Positions 36,058 to 43,672 of a stretch of DNA of 51,345 nucleotides are shown here, piece after piece. Within the stretch, counting starts at the first letter, position 1; each line of letters starts with the position of its first letter. The notes under the pieces were generated by a model. That model worked only from the letters and a program-made list of their open reading frames with translations, was not told where the DNA came from and searched no databases. A program made the position numbers and the translations under genes. Origin of the DNA: Nioella sediminis (lineage in GTDB: Bacteria > Pseudomonadota > Alphaproteobacteria > Rhodobacterales > Rhodobacteraceae); contig NZ_MNBL01000026.1 in the NCBI RefSeq assembly GCF_001879695.1, positions 1 to 51,345 on the forward strand. The letters run 5' to 3'.

Positions 36058-36123
36058 GATGATCTCCTGCAACTTGGCTGCGGTTTGGCCGATTGCAGCG
36101 GGTCAGACCTTGACTCATGTCAT

Positions 36124-36139
36124 ATTCAAAGGCTGGAAT
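36124..36139. promoter_or_regulatory. ATTC-N8-GAAT site (SqrR/BigR-like) in a divergent promoter
   Basis: ATTC at 36124-36127 and GAAT at 36136-36139 have exactly eight bases between them. This is the form reported for SqrR, the persulfide-sensing ArsR-family repressor of Rhodobacter capsulatus. It lies 67 bp before the YeeE gene and 48 bp before the MFS gene, so one repressor could control both. Confidence 0.55.
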
Positions 36140-36187
36140 GCGAATTTTTTGCTCGTCAGCCCGCAAGAAAGGCCCTAAGGCGTTCCC

Positions 36188-37435
36188 ATGTCCCGCCCGT
36201 CCCCCTTTCGCACCATGTCTCTGGCCGATGCCAAGGCCCTGCCGATCTGGCGGCAGCCGATTGCGCTGCTGGTGATCATGTCGCTGGCGATGCCGATTGC
36301 CTTCGCCACGTGGTCGGCGCTGCTGAACAATTTCGTTGTCGAGGTGGCCCAATTCGACGGGTCCGATATCGGCTGGCTGCACACGGTGCGCGAGATCCCC
36401 GGCTTTCTCGCCATCGGGGTCATTGCACTGATCATGGTGATCCGCGAACAGGTGCTCGGGCTGCTGTCTCTGGTCCTGCTCGGGATCGCCACGGCCATCA
36501 CGGCCAATTTCCCAAGTTTCGGCGGCATTCTGATGGTGACGCTGCTCAGCTCTATCGGGTTCCACTATTACGAGACGGTGAACCAGTCGCTGCAACTGCA
36601 ATGGCTGGATAAGAAACGCGCGCCGCAGGTGCTTGGCTGGCTGGTTGCGGTGGCGTCCGGCGGAACATTGCTGGCCTATGGGCTGATCATCCTCACATGG
36701 CGCGCCTATGACCTCAGCTTTTCCACCGTCTACTGGGTGGCAGGCGGCTTTACCGTTCTGGTCGCGCTGGCCTGCCTGATCATTTTCCCGCAATTCGAGG
36801 CCCCCAACCCGCAGCGCAAGCAGTTCATCCTGCGCCGCCGCTACTGGCTCTACTATGCGCTGCAATTCATGTCGGGCGCACGGCGGCAGATCTTCACCGT
36901 CTTCGCGGGCTTCATGATGGTGGAGCGCTTCGGCTTCGACGTGCACCAGATCACCGCGCTGTTCATGGTGACCCTTGTGCTGAACATGGGGCTTGCGCCG
37001 CTTCTGGGCAAATTCGTCAGCCTGTTCGGAGAGCGCGCGGCTCTGGTGTTCGAATACACCGGCCTGACTGGGGTCTTCCTGCTTTATGCCGGGATCTATT
37101 TCTTCGATTGGGGCGTGACGCTGGCGCTTGTCCTTTACGTGGTCGATCACCTGTTCTTCTCGCTGGCGCTGGCGATCAAGACCTATTTCCAGAAGATCGC
37201 CGATCCCGGCGACATAGCCCCGACAGCGGCTGTGGCCTTCACCATCAACCACATCGCGGCGGTCTTCCTGCCTGCATCGCTCGGATATCTGTGGCTGGTC
37301 TATCCCGGCGCGGTCTTTGCACTGGCCGCAGGTATGGCCATGGTGTCGCTGCTTTTGGCGACGCTGATCCCGCGTCACCCCGAGATGGGCAACGAAACCA
37401 TCCTCAAACCGCGCCTGCCTGCCCCGGCGGAATGA
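36188..37435 (+). CDS. MFS transporter
   Basis: A 415-residue protein with about twelve hydrophobic segments (for example IALLVIMSLAMPIAFATWSA near residue 25). The characteristic loop after helix 2 is poorly conserved (IGVIALIMVIREQ). The second half has FAGFMMVERFGFDVHQITAL. Family assignment is by overall topology; the substrate is unknown. Divergence from the sulfur transporter over a possible SqrR site hints at a sulfur-linked role, such as efflux. The stop abuts the stop of the convergent membrane-anchored protein. Confidence 0.75.
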   Translation: MSRPSPFRTMSLADAKALPIWRQPIALLVIMSLAMPIAFATWSALLNNFVVEVAQFDGSDIGWLHTVREIPGFLAIGVIALIMVIREQVLGLLSLVLLGIATAITANFPSFGGILMVTLLSSIGFHYYETVNQSLQLQWLDKKRAPQVLGWLVAVASGGTLLAYGLIILTWRAYDLSFSTVYWVAGGFTVLVALACLIIFPQFEAPNPQRKQFILRRRYWLYYALQFMSGARRQIFTVFAGFMMVERFGFDVHQITALFMVTLVLNMGLAPLLGKFVSLFGERAALVFEYTGLTGVFLLYAGIYFFDWGVTLALVLYVVDHLFFSLALAIKTYFQKIADPGDIAPTAAVAFTINHIAAVFLPASLGYLWLVYPGAVFALAAGMAMVSLLLATLIPRHPEMGNETILKPRLPAPAE

Positions 37436-37819
37436 TCAGGGTGCGGGGCACAGCGGTGTGATGTCGAACATCGTGATCTGATCGTCAAGCAGCACGAAAC
37501 GTACTTCGCTGCTGCAATTGCTGATCGTGGAGGCCGTGCCGGACAGTTCGGCCCGGCTGTTTTCTATGCTGATCGAGCTGAAGGAAACCTCGGCATAAGG
37601 CTCTGACCCTTCGAACATCTGCTGCAATTCTTCTTCGCTCGTCAACTGTTGCAACTGGGGGTGCAGCCGCGCATGTGCAGAGGCGAAATCGCCAGCCGAC
37701 ACATCCTCCACAAATCCGCGCGCGTGTTCCCGTGCCCCCGCGCTGAAAAACATCACGATCGCCAGAGTAAGCCCGACAAGGGCCACAAGTCCCAATATGA
37801 TATTGCGCAAAATCTTCAT
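37436..37819 (-). CDS. Small membrane-anchored protein
   Basis: A 127-residue protein with one N-terminal hydrophobic segment (ILGLVALVGLTLAIVMFFSA, residues about 8-27). A mostly helical then beta-rich periplasmic domain follows (SAHARLHPQLQQLTSEEEL, then VSFSSISIENSRAELSGTA). It has two cysteines in the soluble domain, one in ISNCSSE and one in ITPLCPAP, that may pair. I do not recognise the family. AGGAG precedes the ATG at 37819; the longer frame to 38041 is antisense to rraA. It lies 85 bp after the rraA-type gene and may be transcribed with the upstream cluster. Confidence 0.6.
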   Translation of the reverse strand: MKILRNIILGLVALVGLTLAIVMFFSAGAREHARGFVEDVSAGDFASAHARLHPQLQQLTSEEELQQMFEGSEPYAEVSFSSISIENSRAELSGTASTISNCSSEVRFVLLDDQITMFDITPLCPAP

Positions 37820-37904
37820 GCCCGATCTCCTGATCCTGTTGATGGGGTAATCTCCGCCATCTGCAGAAAAGGATAAACCAAGCGACCGGCCCCTTGCCAG
37901 CCTT

Positions 37905-38597
37905 TCAGGTGCGCGCCTTTTCGAAGGCCGTCCAGGCTTCCTCGAAGGCGCTGAAATCGAACCCTTCGGCGCGGGCTGGCTCCAGCACAAGCCGTTCGGT
38001 TTCCTGCATTTTTGCGATTGCAGCGGCCAGTTGATCGACAACCTCTGGCGGGATCACAACTGCCCCGTGCCGGTCGGCATGGATCAGATCGCCGGGGCGC
38101 ACATCCATGCCCATGATCCGCACGGGCTGGTTGATGCTGCGCACATGGACGAAGCCATGGCTTGGCCCGATGCTGCCCGCCACCACCGGGAAATCAGCGG
38201 CCATATCCCCAAGGTCGCGCATGACGCCATTGGTCAGCGCGCCGGACATGCCGAAGCCCTTGTGGATCGTCGTGTTGACCTCGCCCCAATAGGCGCCGAT
38301 GGCATTGGGGTAGTCGAGATCCTCCACCACCGCGACCGAGGGTTTCGGCCCCTCCGCCATCGCCTTGTAATAGGCCATGCGGCGGGCGCGGATCGTGGCG
38401 GCATCTTCCGTGGGGGGGGCGACAGCGGCGATCTGCGCGGTCACGGCGTAGCCCACCATCACGCCCGTGGGGTCGCTGGCCTGCATGGTGCCGCGCGTGA
38501 AGGCGTTGAAGCCGCGCTTGCCCTGCGCCACCTCGACGGCGTTGCAGACGGTGGGGGTGTCGACGTTGTTGAGCAGGGTCAGAAGGGCGGTGTCCAT
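37905..38597 (-). CDS. RraA-type 4-hydroxy-4-methyl-2-oxoglutarate aldolase family protein
   Basis: A 230-residue protein of the RraA/HMG-aldolase fold. The core active-site pattern is GALTNGVMRDLGDM near residue 120 (Arg-Asp) with DLIHADRHGAVVIP near 170 (metal-binding Asp). True family aldolases cleave 4-hydroxy-4-methyl-2-oxoglutarate or oxaloacetate, while RraA proper inhibits RNase E; the catabolic neighbours favour an aldolase or decarboxylase. The start shares one base with the upstream hydrolase stop (TGATG), so the gene belongs to the operon. Confidence 0.85.
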   Translation of the reverse strand: MDTALLTLLNNVDTPTVCNAVEVAQGKRGFNAFTRGTMQASDPTGVMVGYAVTAQIAAVAPPTEDAATIRARRMAYYKAMAEGPKPSVAVVEDLDYPNAIGAYWGEVNTTIHKGFGMSGALTNGVMRDLGDMAADFPVVAGSIGPSHGFVHVRSINQPVRIMGMDVRPGDLIHADRHGAVVIPPEVVDQLAAAIAKMQETERLVLEPARAEGFDFSAFEEAWTAFEKART

Positions 38598-39292
38598 CAG
38601 TCCTCCAGCCAGCGGATCAGGGCCGCCGTGGTGTGTTCAGGTTGTTCCAGCGTGGGCAGGTGGCCCGCGTTTTCGATGATGTCGAGGGTGCTGTTTTCCA
38701 GCAGGTCATGCATGAGTTCGTGCCGTTCCACGGGGCAAAGCGCGTCATGCCGCCCGCAAAGGACCAGCGCTTTGCCCTTGTAGGCGGCGAGTGTCTCCTG
38801 CTGGTCGGGCCGGTCGCGCAAGGCGATGGATTGATTGAGAAAAACCTGCGGGCCGAGGTCCAGCGCCATATCCATGCAGAGATCGAGGGTCTGTGGCTTT
38901 TGCGGGCTGTCCACAAGGTAATTCGGCTTCATCTCATCCCGCATCACCTCGCGCAGGCGGCCCGCTTTCACGGCCTCCATCTGCGGGGTGCGACGGGCCT
39001 TAACCTCGGACAGTTCCGCGCGGGGATTGGTGTCGAGCAGGGCCAATTTTTCAACCCGTTCCGGCGCTTGGCGCACGATCTCCATCGCCAGAATGCCGCC
39101 CATAGAGAGCCCCGCGAGGGCGAAACGGGGCGGGGCGTTTGCCAGCACGTCACGCGCGAGTTCGGCCATGCTCTCGGCCCCGACCATGGGTGCGACCATC
39201 ACCGCGCGCTTCCCGGAAAGCACTGATATCTGGGGGAAAAACAGCCGGGCATCGCACATCATGCCCGGCAATAGCAACAGCGGTCGCGTCAT
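38597..39292 (-). CDS. Alpha/beta hydrolase
   Basis: A 231-residue cytoplasmic alpha/beta hydrolase. The nucleophile elbow is LAGLSMGGILAMEI near residue 70, the acid residue is in VLCGRHDALCPVERHEL near 180, and the catalytic His is in IENAGHLPTLEQPEHT near 208. A broad-specificity esterase or lactonase-like role is possible; the substrate is unknown. The ATG at 39292 overlaps the upstream stop (ATGA) and its own stop overlaps the RraA-type gene. Confidence 0.87.
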   Translation of the reverse strand: MTRPLLLLPGMMCDARLFFPQISVLSGKRAVMVAPMVGAESMAELARDVLANAPPRFALAGLSMGGILAMEIVRQAPERVEKLALLDTNPRAELSEVKARRTPQMEAVKAGRLREVMRDEMKPNYLVDSPQKPQTLDLCMDMALDLGPQVFLNQSIALRDRPDQQETLAAYKGKALVLCGRHDALCPVERHELMHDLLENSTLDIIENAGHLPTLEQPEHTTAALIRWLED

Positions 39293-40416
39293 TGGCTTGC
39301 CAGTGCCGCCCCATCGGAGAGGGCTTTCAGCTTGGCATAGGCAATCTCGGGGTCGACGGCCCCGAACCCGGCGAACGTGCCGAAGCCGCAATCGCTGCCC
39401 GCGATTACGCGATCTGCGCCGACAATGTCGGTAAACCGTTGAATTCGCTGCGAAACCAGCTCCGGATGTTCCACGAAATTGGTCGTGGTATCAACCACGC
39501 CGGGCACGAGGATCTTGTCGTCCGGGATATCCGCTTTGCGGTCGCGGAAGACGGTCCATTCATGGCCGTGGCGGGGGTTTGAGGTCTCGAACAGGACATA
39601 GCGCGATTTGGTCGCCATGAGCGTGTTGAACATCTTGGCCATGGGAATGTCGCAGCAATGGGGCCCTTCGTAATTTCCCCAGCAAATATGAACCCTTACG
39701 CGATCCTGCGGCACATCCTGAAGGGCGTGATTGAGCGCCTCCACATGCATGTTGGCGACTTTCAGGAACTCATTATCCGACAAATCGGTAAACAACATGT
39801 GACGGGAGAGCGCCAAATCGGGGCAATCGAGCTGCAAATCCAATCCCGCGCCCACGATCGTCTCATATTCCGCCTTCATCGCATCGGCCAGCGCGGCCAG
39901 GTAGGCCTCTCGTGTCTTGTAGAAATCGTTCTGCAAAAACAGGGAGATAACGCCGGGGCTGGCAGCGTTCATGAAGCCACGCTCCACCCCGTGCTCCGCC
40001 ATCGCGGCCTTGAGATTGGCGATGTCCTTTTCCAGTTCGCCCTGCCCTTTCGAGCGAACCTCGCCGGTGCACATGGGCCGCGCATATTGGGGGGTGCCGC
40101 CGTCATCCGCTAACCGCTTGAGAAAGCTGGGAAACATCTTGAGATCGGCAGGTGCGTTGCGGGGGCTGTCACCTGAAAACCCAGTATAGCGATCCTTCAC
40201 ATAGGTGGCGTAGGAGATCTTCGACGTCTCGCCGTCCGAGACAATGTCGATCCCCGCATCTTTCTGTTTTTTCACGGTTTTCGAAACCGCCGCCGTCATG
40301 CAGGCGTCAAACGCGGCGTCATCAAAGGGTTCTTCCCGTTCGCGGGCGAAGATGAAATCCACCACCTCCTGCGTGCGTGGCAGGCTGCCCACATGTGTCG
40401 TCAGAACTCGGGTCAT
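39289..40416 (-). CDS. MetE C-terminal-domain-like zinc protein
   Basis: A 375-residue protein equal to the catalytic C-terminal domain of cobalamin-independent methionine synthase, without the N-terminal half. It begins TTHVGSLPRTQEVVDF. Zinc ligand patterns are HICWGNYEGPHCC near residue 245 and GSDCGFGTFAGFG near 345. Stand-alone proteins of this size include epoxyalkane:coenzyme M transferase and other thiol-transfer enzymes, so carbon-sulfur chemistry is possible. Methionine synthesis is less likely in this operon. GGGAGGAGAG precedes the ATG. A 150-bp structured gap separates it from the bicupin gene. Confidence 0.8.
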   Translation of the reverse strand: MTRVLTTHVGSLPRTQEVVDFIFAREREEPFDDAAFDACMTAAVSKTVKKQKDAGIDIVSDGETSKISYATYVKDRYTGFSGDSPRNAPADLKMFPSFLKRLADDGGTPQYARPMCTGEVRSKGQGELEKDIANLKAAMAEHGVERGFMNAASPGVISLFLQNDFYKTREAYLAALADAMKAEYETIVGAGLDLQLDCPDLALSRHMLFTDLSDNEFLKVANMHVEALNHALQDVPQDRVRVHICWGNYEGPHCCDIPMAKMFNTLMATKSRYVLFETSNPRHGHEWTVFRDRKADIPDDKILVPGVVDTTTNFVEHPELVSQRIQRFTDIVGADRVIAGSDCGFGTFAGFGAVDPEIAYAKLKALSDGAALASQ

Positions 40417-40440
40417 TTATGTCTCTCCTCCCTGTCGAAA

Positions 40441-40492
40441 ACAGGGGGGTGCCGTGCGTACACCCCCTGTACACCCCCCGTACACCCCCCGT
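40441..40492. repeat. 11-bp tandem repeat with hairpin upstream of the MetE-like gene
   Basis: Three head-to-tail copies of ACACCCCC(C/T)GT occupy 40460-40470, 40471-40481 and 40482-40492, one per helical turn. The first copy can also pair with ACAGGGGGGTG at 40441-40451 through a 9-nt loop, with one bulged G. On the transcribed minus strand this stem is followed by TTTT, so it could act as a partial terminator before the MetE-like gene. Confidence 0.7.
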
Positions 40493-40529
40493 GCAGACAG
40501 AACGGCCGTCCGCGCGAGGGTCCGGGGGC

Positions 40530-40560
40530 GAGGAAGGGCCCCCTGCGGGGGCCGCTCCTC
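40530..40560 (-). terminator. GC hairpin just after the bicupin stop
   Basis: A 7-bp inner stem (GGCCCCC with GGGGGCC, 3-nt loop) and a 5-bp outer stem (GAGGA with TCCTC) separated by a 2x2 mismatch, six bases beyond the stop. There is no U-tract. Confidence 0.5.
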
Positions 40561-40566
40561 CTATTG

Positions 40567-41535
40567 TCAGTTGCCCGACCAGGTCAGCCCGGCGGGGTCG
40601 CCCGTGGCGACGATGTGGTACATCGCGGCCTCGCCCGTCATCGACGGCACCGCGCTATGGGCCAGCCCCTCGGGCACGCTCATCGTGTCGCCGGGGGCGA
40701 GCGTGGCGCTGCCGCCGTCCCAGTCCACCCGCCAGTGGCCTTTCACCGGCATCAGGACGGAGGGCTTGTCATGGCTGTGCTTGGCATCCGTGGCGGAGGC
40801 GCGGGTGATGAAATCGACCTCGAACCCCGGCTTGTCGCGCAGGAGGCCGGATTCACCGATCACCTTGCAGGGCGTTTTGTCGGCCAGCGCCACCATGTCC
40901 CAGTAGCGGGCCACGTGGTTGGGCAGGACCTCTGCCGTGGTGGGTTCTCCCCGCTTGGCAAGCTCTTCGGCGGACATGAGCGGCATCGGTTTCACACCTT
41001 CGGGCAATGCCTCGCCCTTCTTGGTGTCGTAGAGCTTGCCGGTCTCGGCCAGCACCAGCCCGTGGTCGGCGGCGTCCTCGATCACCTGCGGCGCCCACAT
41101 GACGCCGCCCCCGGCATCATCGCCGCCGAGGATGGCCATGATCATCCCGTAATCGGTGCCGATATTCTCGAACCCGCGAAAGACGCCGGTGGGAATGTTG
41201 AAGATGTCGCCTTCTTCCAGCGTCACCTCACCCGCCGTGCCATAGCGACCCCAGAAAAACCGCCAGCGCCCGGAGAGGACGAAGAACGCCTCCGCCGTGC
41301 GGTGATCGTGCAGGGAATTCCGGCATTTGGGCGGCTGGCCCGCCGCGCCGATATTGAAGCCGTGGGGGATGGTGATGTGGACATGCTGATCGGGGGATTC
41401 CGACACGCCGCCGCCGATGATGGTGAAGTTTTCCTTCTGGTCGCTGCCGGGCGTGTGGGCGTCGATGAAGGCGGTCTTGCAGGGTTTGAGGTCGCCGTAA
41501 CGAACGATGCGGGCTTCCATTTCCTGAGGGGTCAT
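40567..41535 (-). CDS. Bicupin protein
   Basis: A 322-residue protein with two cupin domains. The first has the His-rich metal motif CRNSLHDHRTAEAFFVLSG near residue 70 and GDIFNIPTGVFRGFEN near 108. The second has DAKHSHDKPSVLMPVKGHW near 250 and PGDTMSVPEGLAHSA near 285. Duplicated cupins include dioxygenases (gentisate- and homogentisate-like), oxalate decarboxylases and isomerases. The metal-binding His in both halves suggests an enzyme, but the reaction is unknown. AAGGACAG precedes the ATG. Confidence 0.82.
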   Translation of the reverse strand: MTPQEMEARIVRYGDLKPCKTAFIDAHTPGSDQKENFTIIGGGVSESPDQHVHITIPHGFNIGAAGQPPKCRNSLHDHRTAEAFFVLSGRWRFFWGRYGTAGEVTLEEGDIFNIPTGVFRGFENIGTDYGMIMAILGGDDAGGGVMWAPQVIEDAADHGLVLAETGKLYDTKKGEALPEGVKPMPLMSAEELAKRGEPTTAEVLPNHVARYWDMVALADKTPCKVIGESGLLRDKPGFEVDFITRASATDAKHSHDKPSVLMPVKGHWRVDWDGGSATLAPGDTMSVPEGLAHSAVPSMTGEAAMYHIVATGDPAGLTWSGN

Positions 41536-41578
41536 TGTGCTGTCCTTTTTGAAACTGCGGGTTGGGAGAGGGCGAGGG

Positions 41579-41680
41579 TCAGCCCGTTCCCGGTGGTCGC
41601 AGGTTCAGCCGCCGCGCACGGCGGCTGGCGAGAAAGCCATGGAGGCGCAGGAGCGCCTGCGGGTTGCGCAGGGTGGCCAT
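41579..41680 (-). CDS. Possible 33-residue small ORF
   Basis: An ATG at 41680 sits one base after the stop of the NTF2-like gene and opens a 33-codon frame with a basic product (contains LHGFLASRRARRLNL). It covers the two hairpins in the 146-bp gap before the bicupin gene. Tight coupling is the only support; it may equally be noncoding. Confidence 0.25.
   Translation of the reverse strand: MATLRNPQALLRLHGFLASRRARRLNLRPPGTG
41607..41658. repeat. Two hairpins between the NTF2-like and bicupin genes
   Basis: Perfect inverted repeats AGCCGCCG-CGCA-CGGCGGCT at 41607-41626 and AGGCGC-AGGA-GCGCCT at 41643-41658 lie in a 146-bp gap. They could stabilise or punctuate the operon mRNA. Confidence 0.6.
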
Positions 41681-41681
41681 G

Positions 41682-42656
41682 TCAGACCTCGCCTGTCTGC
41701 ATGAAGATCTGTTTCCAGATCGAGACATGATCGAACAGCGTCCATTCGCGACGCAGCCCGTAGGGGCCGAATTCCGCGTGGGTGAAGCCCATGATGTAGA
41801 CCTCGGCCCCGGTGGGCTGGCCGAACATGCCCCAGCCATCGTGCTTGCCGTGGAGGCTCCAGCGGATCGCCGCGCGGGGGGACAGCATCGGATCTTCGCG
41901 GCCGATCTGGTGGTCGATGCTGAAGGTGGCATTGGGGAAGGATGACCGCAGGCCCATCCATTCCTTTTCCGTATCGGCCCAGGAATGCACGGTGGTGCTG
42001 GCGGGGTGTTCCGTCTGAACGGCGCGGTCGTATTCGGCGCGGACAACGCTGAAATCCTTGTCCATCATGCGGGTCAGGATGTCGGCCATGCGCTGACCCC
42101 ATTCATTGTCATTGCCCCGGCCCTTGTAGGGGCCGCCCACATCAATGGCCGGGCAGAAGGGCTTTACGCACTGGTCCGGCCCGCCCTCTCGGGCGATCAG
42201 GTCGCGGGCGAATTGCTGCGGGTCCATGCCCAGTTGTTTCACGATCCCGGCGGTGTCGCGGATCAGCCATTCATCGTTGATCACATCGCCCCGCGCCGCA
42301 CAGTCGGCAATAGCCCGGATGCGGAAGCGCCGCCCCGTGGGCGGGCCGAAATAGCCGCCGCCGGTATGGGTGCCCATGGTCAGAAGGCGGTGCGAGGAGA
42401 GGAACCCATGCTCTTCGCTTTCCGACCAGATCACGTCTTCGCCGGTCAGTTCGCGGTCGGGAAACTCCGCCAGCGTGGCCAATGTGCCGTTGATCGTGCG
42501 CTGGTTGCCGATGGAAATGCCCTCGGGGAAGCGCATCGGGATATCCGGGGCATAGTAGTGGTTCAGCGTGGCAAGACCCCGTTCTTCCCAGATTTCACGG
42601 GTGATCCCGAGAATGTAGTCGGGAAAGTCCTTCCAGCGGTTCGAATAGCCGGTCAT
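41682..42656 (-). CDS. Double NTF2/SnoaL-like domain protein (second of two)
   Basis: A 324-residue protein with two NTF2-like (SnoaL-type) domains, about residues 10-150 and 190-320. Domain patterns are FGPPTGRRFRIRAIADCAAR then DEWLIRDTAGIVKQLGMD in the first, and FGQPTGAEVYIMGFTHAEFG in the second; PPTG-like loops are typical of SnoaL cyclases. The fold serves cyclases, isomerases and dehydratases, so the reaction is unknown. The start at 42656 is favoured because it overlaps the LacI stop as ATGA with GAAGGAT upstream; an ATG three codons earlier is possible. A similar protein is encoded at 44433-45476. Confidence 0.75.
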   Translation of the reverse strand: MTGYSNRWKDFPDYILGITREIWEERGLATLNHYYAPDIPMRFPEGISIGNQRTINGTLATLAEFPDRELTGEDVIWSESEEHGFLSSHRLLTMGTHTGGGYFGPPTGRRFRIRAIADCAARGDVINDEWLIRDTAGIVKQLGMDPQQFARDLIAREGGPDQCVKPFCPAIDVGGPYKGRGNDNEWGQRMADILTRMMDKDFSVVRAEYDRAVQTEHPASTTVHSWADTEKEWMGLRSSFPNATFSIDHQIGREDPMLSPRAAIRWSLHGKHDGWGMFGQPTGAEVYIMGFTHAEFGPYGLRREWTLFDHVSIWKQIFMQTGEV

Positions 42657-43672
42657 TCTGTCCATCCTTCGGGAATGCGGGCCGAGCCACGCACGACGAG
42701 CGGGCCGTCAATGGCCACCCGGCGGGCGGGCATATTGGGGGTGTCGATCCGGGCCATCATGGTGCGGACGGTTTCCTCCACCATCCGGTTGGCGGGCTGG
42801 CGCACGGTCGTGAGGTTGTAGCTGGGCCAAGCGGAAATGATGACATCGTCATAGCCGACGACCGAGACATCTTCGGGGATGCCAAGGCCAAGCTCGTAAC
42901 GCAGCACATCCATCACCGCGAAGGCCATGTGATCGTTGGCGACAAAGACCGCGTCGGGGCGGTCATCGGTGTCGAAAAGCTGCCGCGCGGCGGACTGCGC
43001 CTGATCGGTGTGGAAATTGCCCGCGGCCCGCGAATGAAGCGAGAGGCCCGCGGCGGCCAGCCCCTCAAGGAACCCTTTTTCACGGTCGCGCTGCGTCGAG
43101 GCCCCTTCCCAGCCCGCGATATGGGCGATCTTGCGATGCCCACCCGCGACCAGGAATTCGGCCAGCTTACGCCCGCCCGCCACGTTGTCGGAGGCGACAC
43201 CGGACAGCGTTTCGTCATCCTGCAAGCGGTTGAACAGCACCACCGGCACGCCCGCCGCCTCGCAACGCCGCGTCAGGTCCGAGGACATGGCGACCGAGGC
43301 GAGGATGATTCCGTCGACCTGGTAGTCGAGAATCTCATCCATCACGCTGTCGATATTGTCGGCGGTATTGGACGCCATGAAGATCAGTACGTGATAGCCC
43401 TGCGCCTGCAACGCGTTCGACAGCTTCTCCAGCACTTCCGGGTAGAAGTGGTTTTCCAGATAGGCCACCACCAGCCCGATGATCCGGCTTCGCCCGGTGA
43501 TCATGGCACGGGCAAGGATGTTGGGGCGGTAGCCCAGTTCCCGCGCCGCCTTGCGCACCTTCTCCGCTGTTTTGGCCGAGACCGAGGCGCCGGGTGTAAA
43601 GACGCGGCTGACGGCGCTTTGGCTGACGCCCGCGCGTTCTGCGACCTGAAGGGATGTGACTTTCTCTACCAT
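42653..43672 (-). CDS. LacI-family regulator embedded in the catabolic operon
   Basis: A 339-residue repressor. The helix-turn-helix reads TSLQVAERAGVSQSAVSRVF, followed by LGYRPNILARAMITGRSRII and a sugar-binding-type effector domain ending in VVGYDDVIISAWPSYNLTTV. Its start shares one base with the SDR stop (TGATG), and its stop overlaps the next gene (ATGA), so it is made from the operon mRNA. That arrangement suits negative autoregulation by a pathway metabolite. A longer frame to 43909 is antisense shadow of the SDR gene. Confidence 0.88.
   Translation of the reverse strand: MVEKVTSLQVAERAGVSQSAVSRVFTPGASVSAKTAEKVRKAARELGYRPNILARAMITGRSRIIGLVVAYLENHFYPEVLEKLSNALQAQGYHVLIFMASNTADNIDSVMDEILDYQVDGIILASVAMSSDLTRRCEAAGVPVVLFNRLQDDETLSGVASDNVAGGRKLAEFLVAGGHRKIAHIAGWEGASTQRDREKGFLEGLAAAGLSLHSRAAGNFHTDQAQSAARQLFDTDDRPDAVFVANDHMAFAVMDVLRYELGLGIPEDVSVVGYDDVIISAWPSYNLTTVRQPANRMVEETVRTMMARIDTPNMPARRVAIDGPLVVRGSARIPEGWTE

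Noticed and set aside
40460-40492. CRISPR-like repeats
   Set aside because: Units are 11 bp, contiguous and without spacers, and no cas gene is present.
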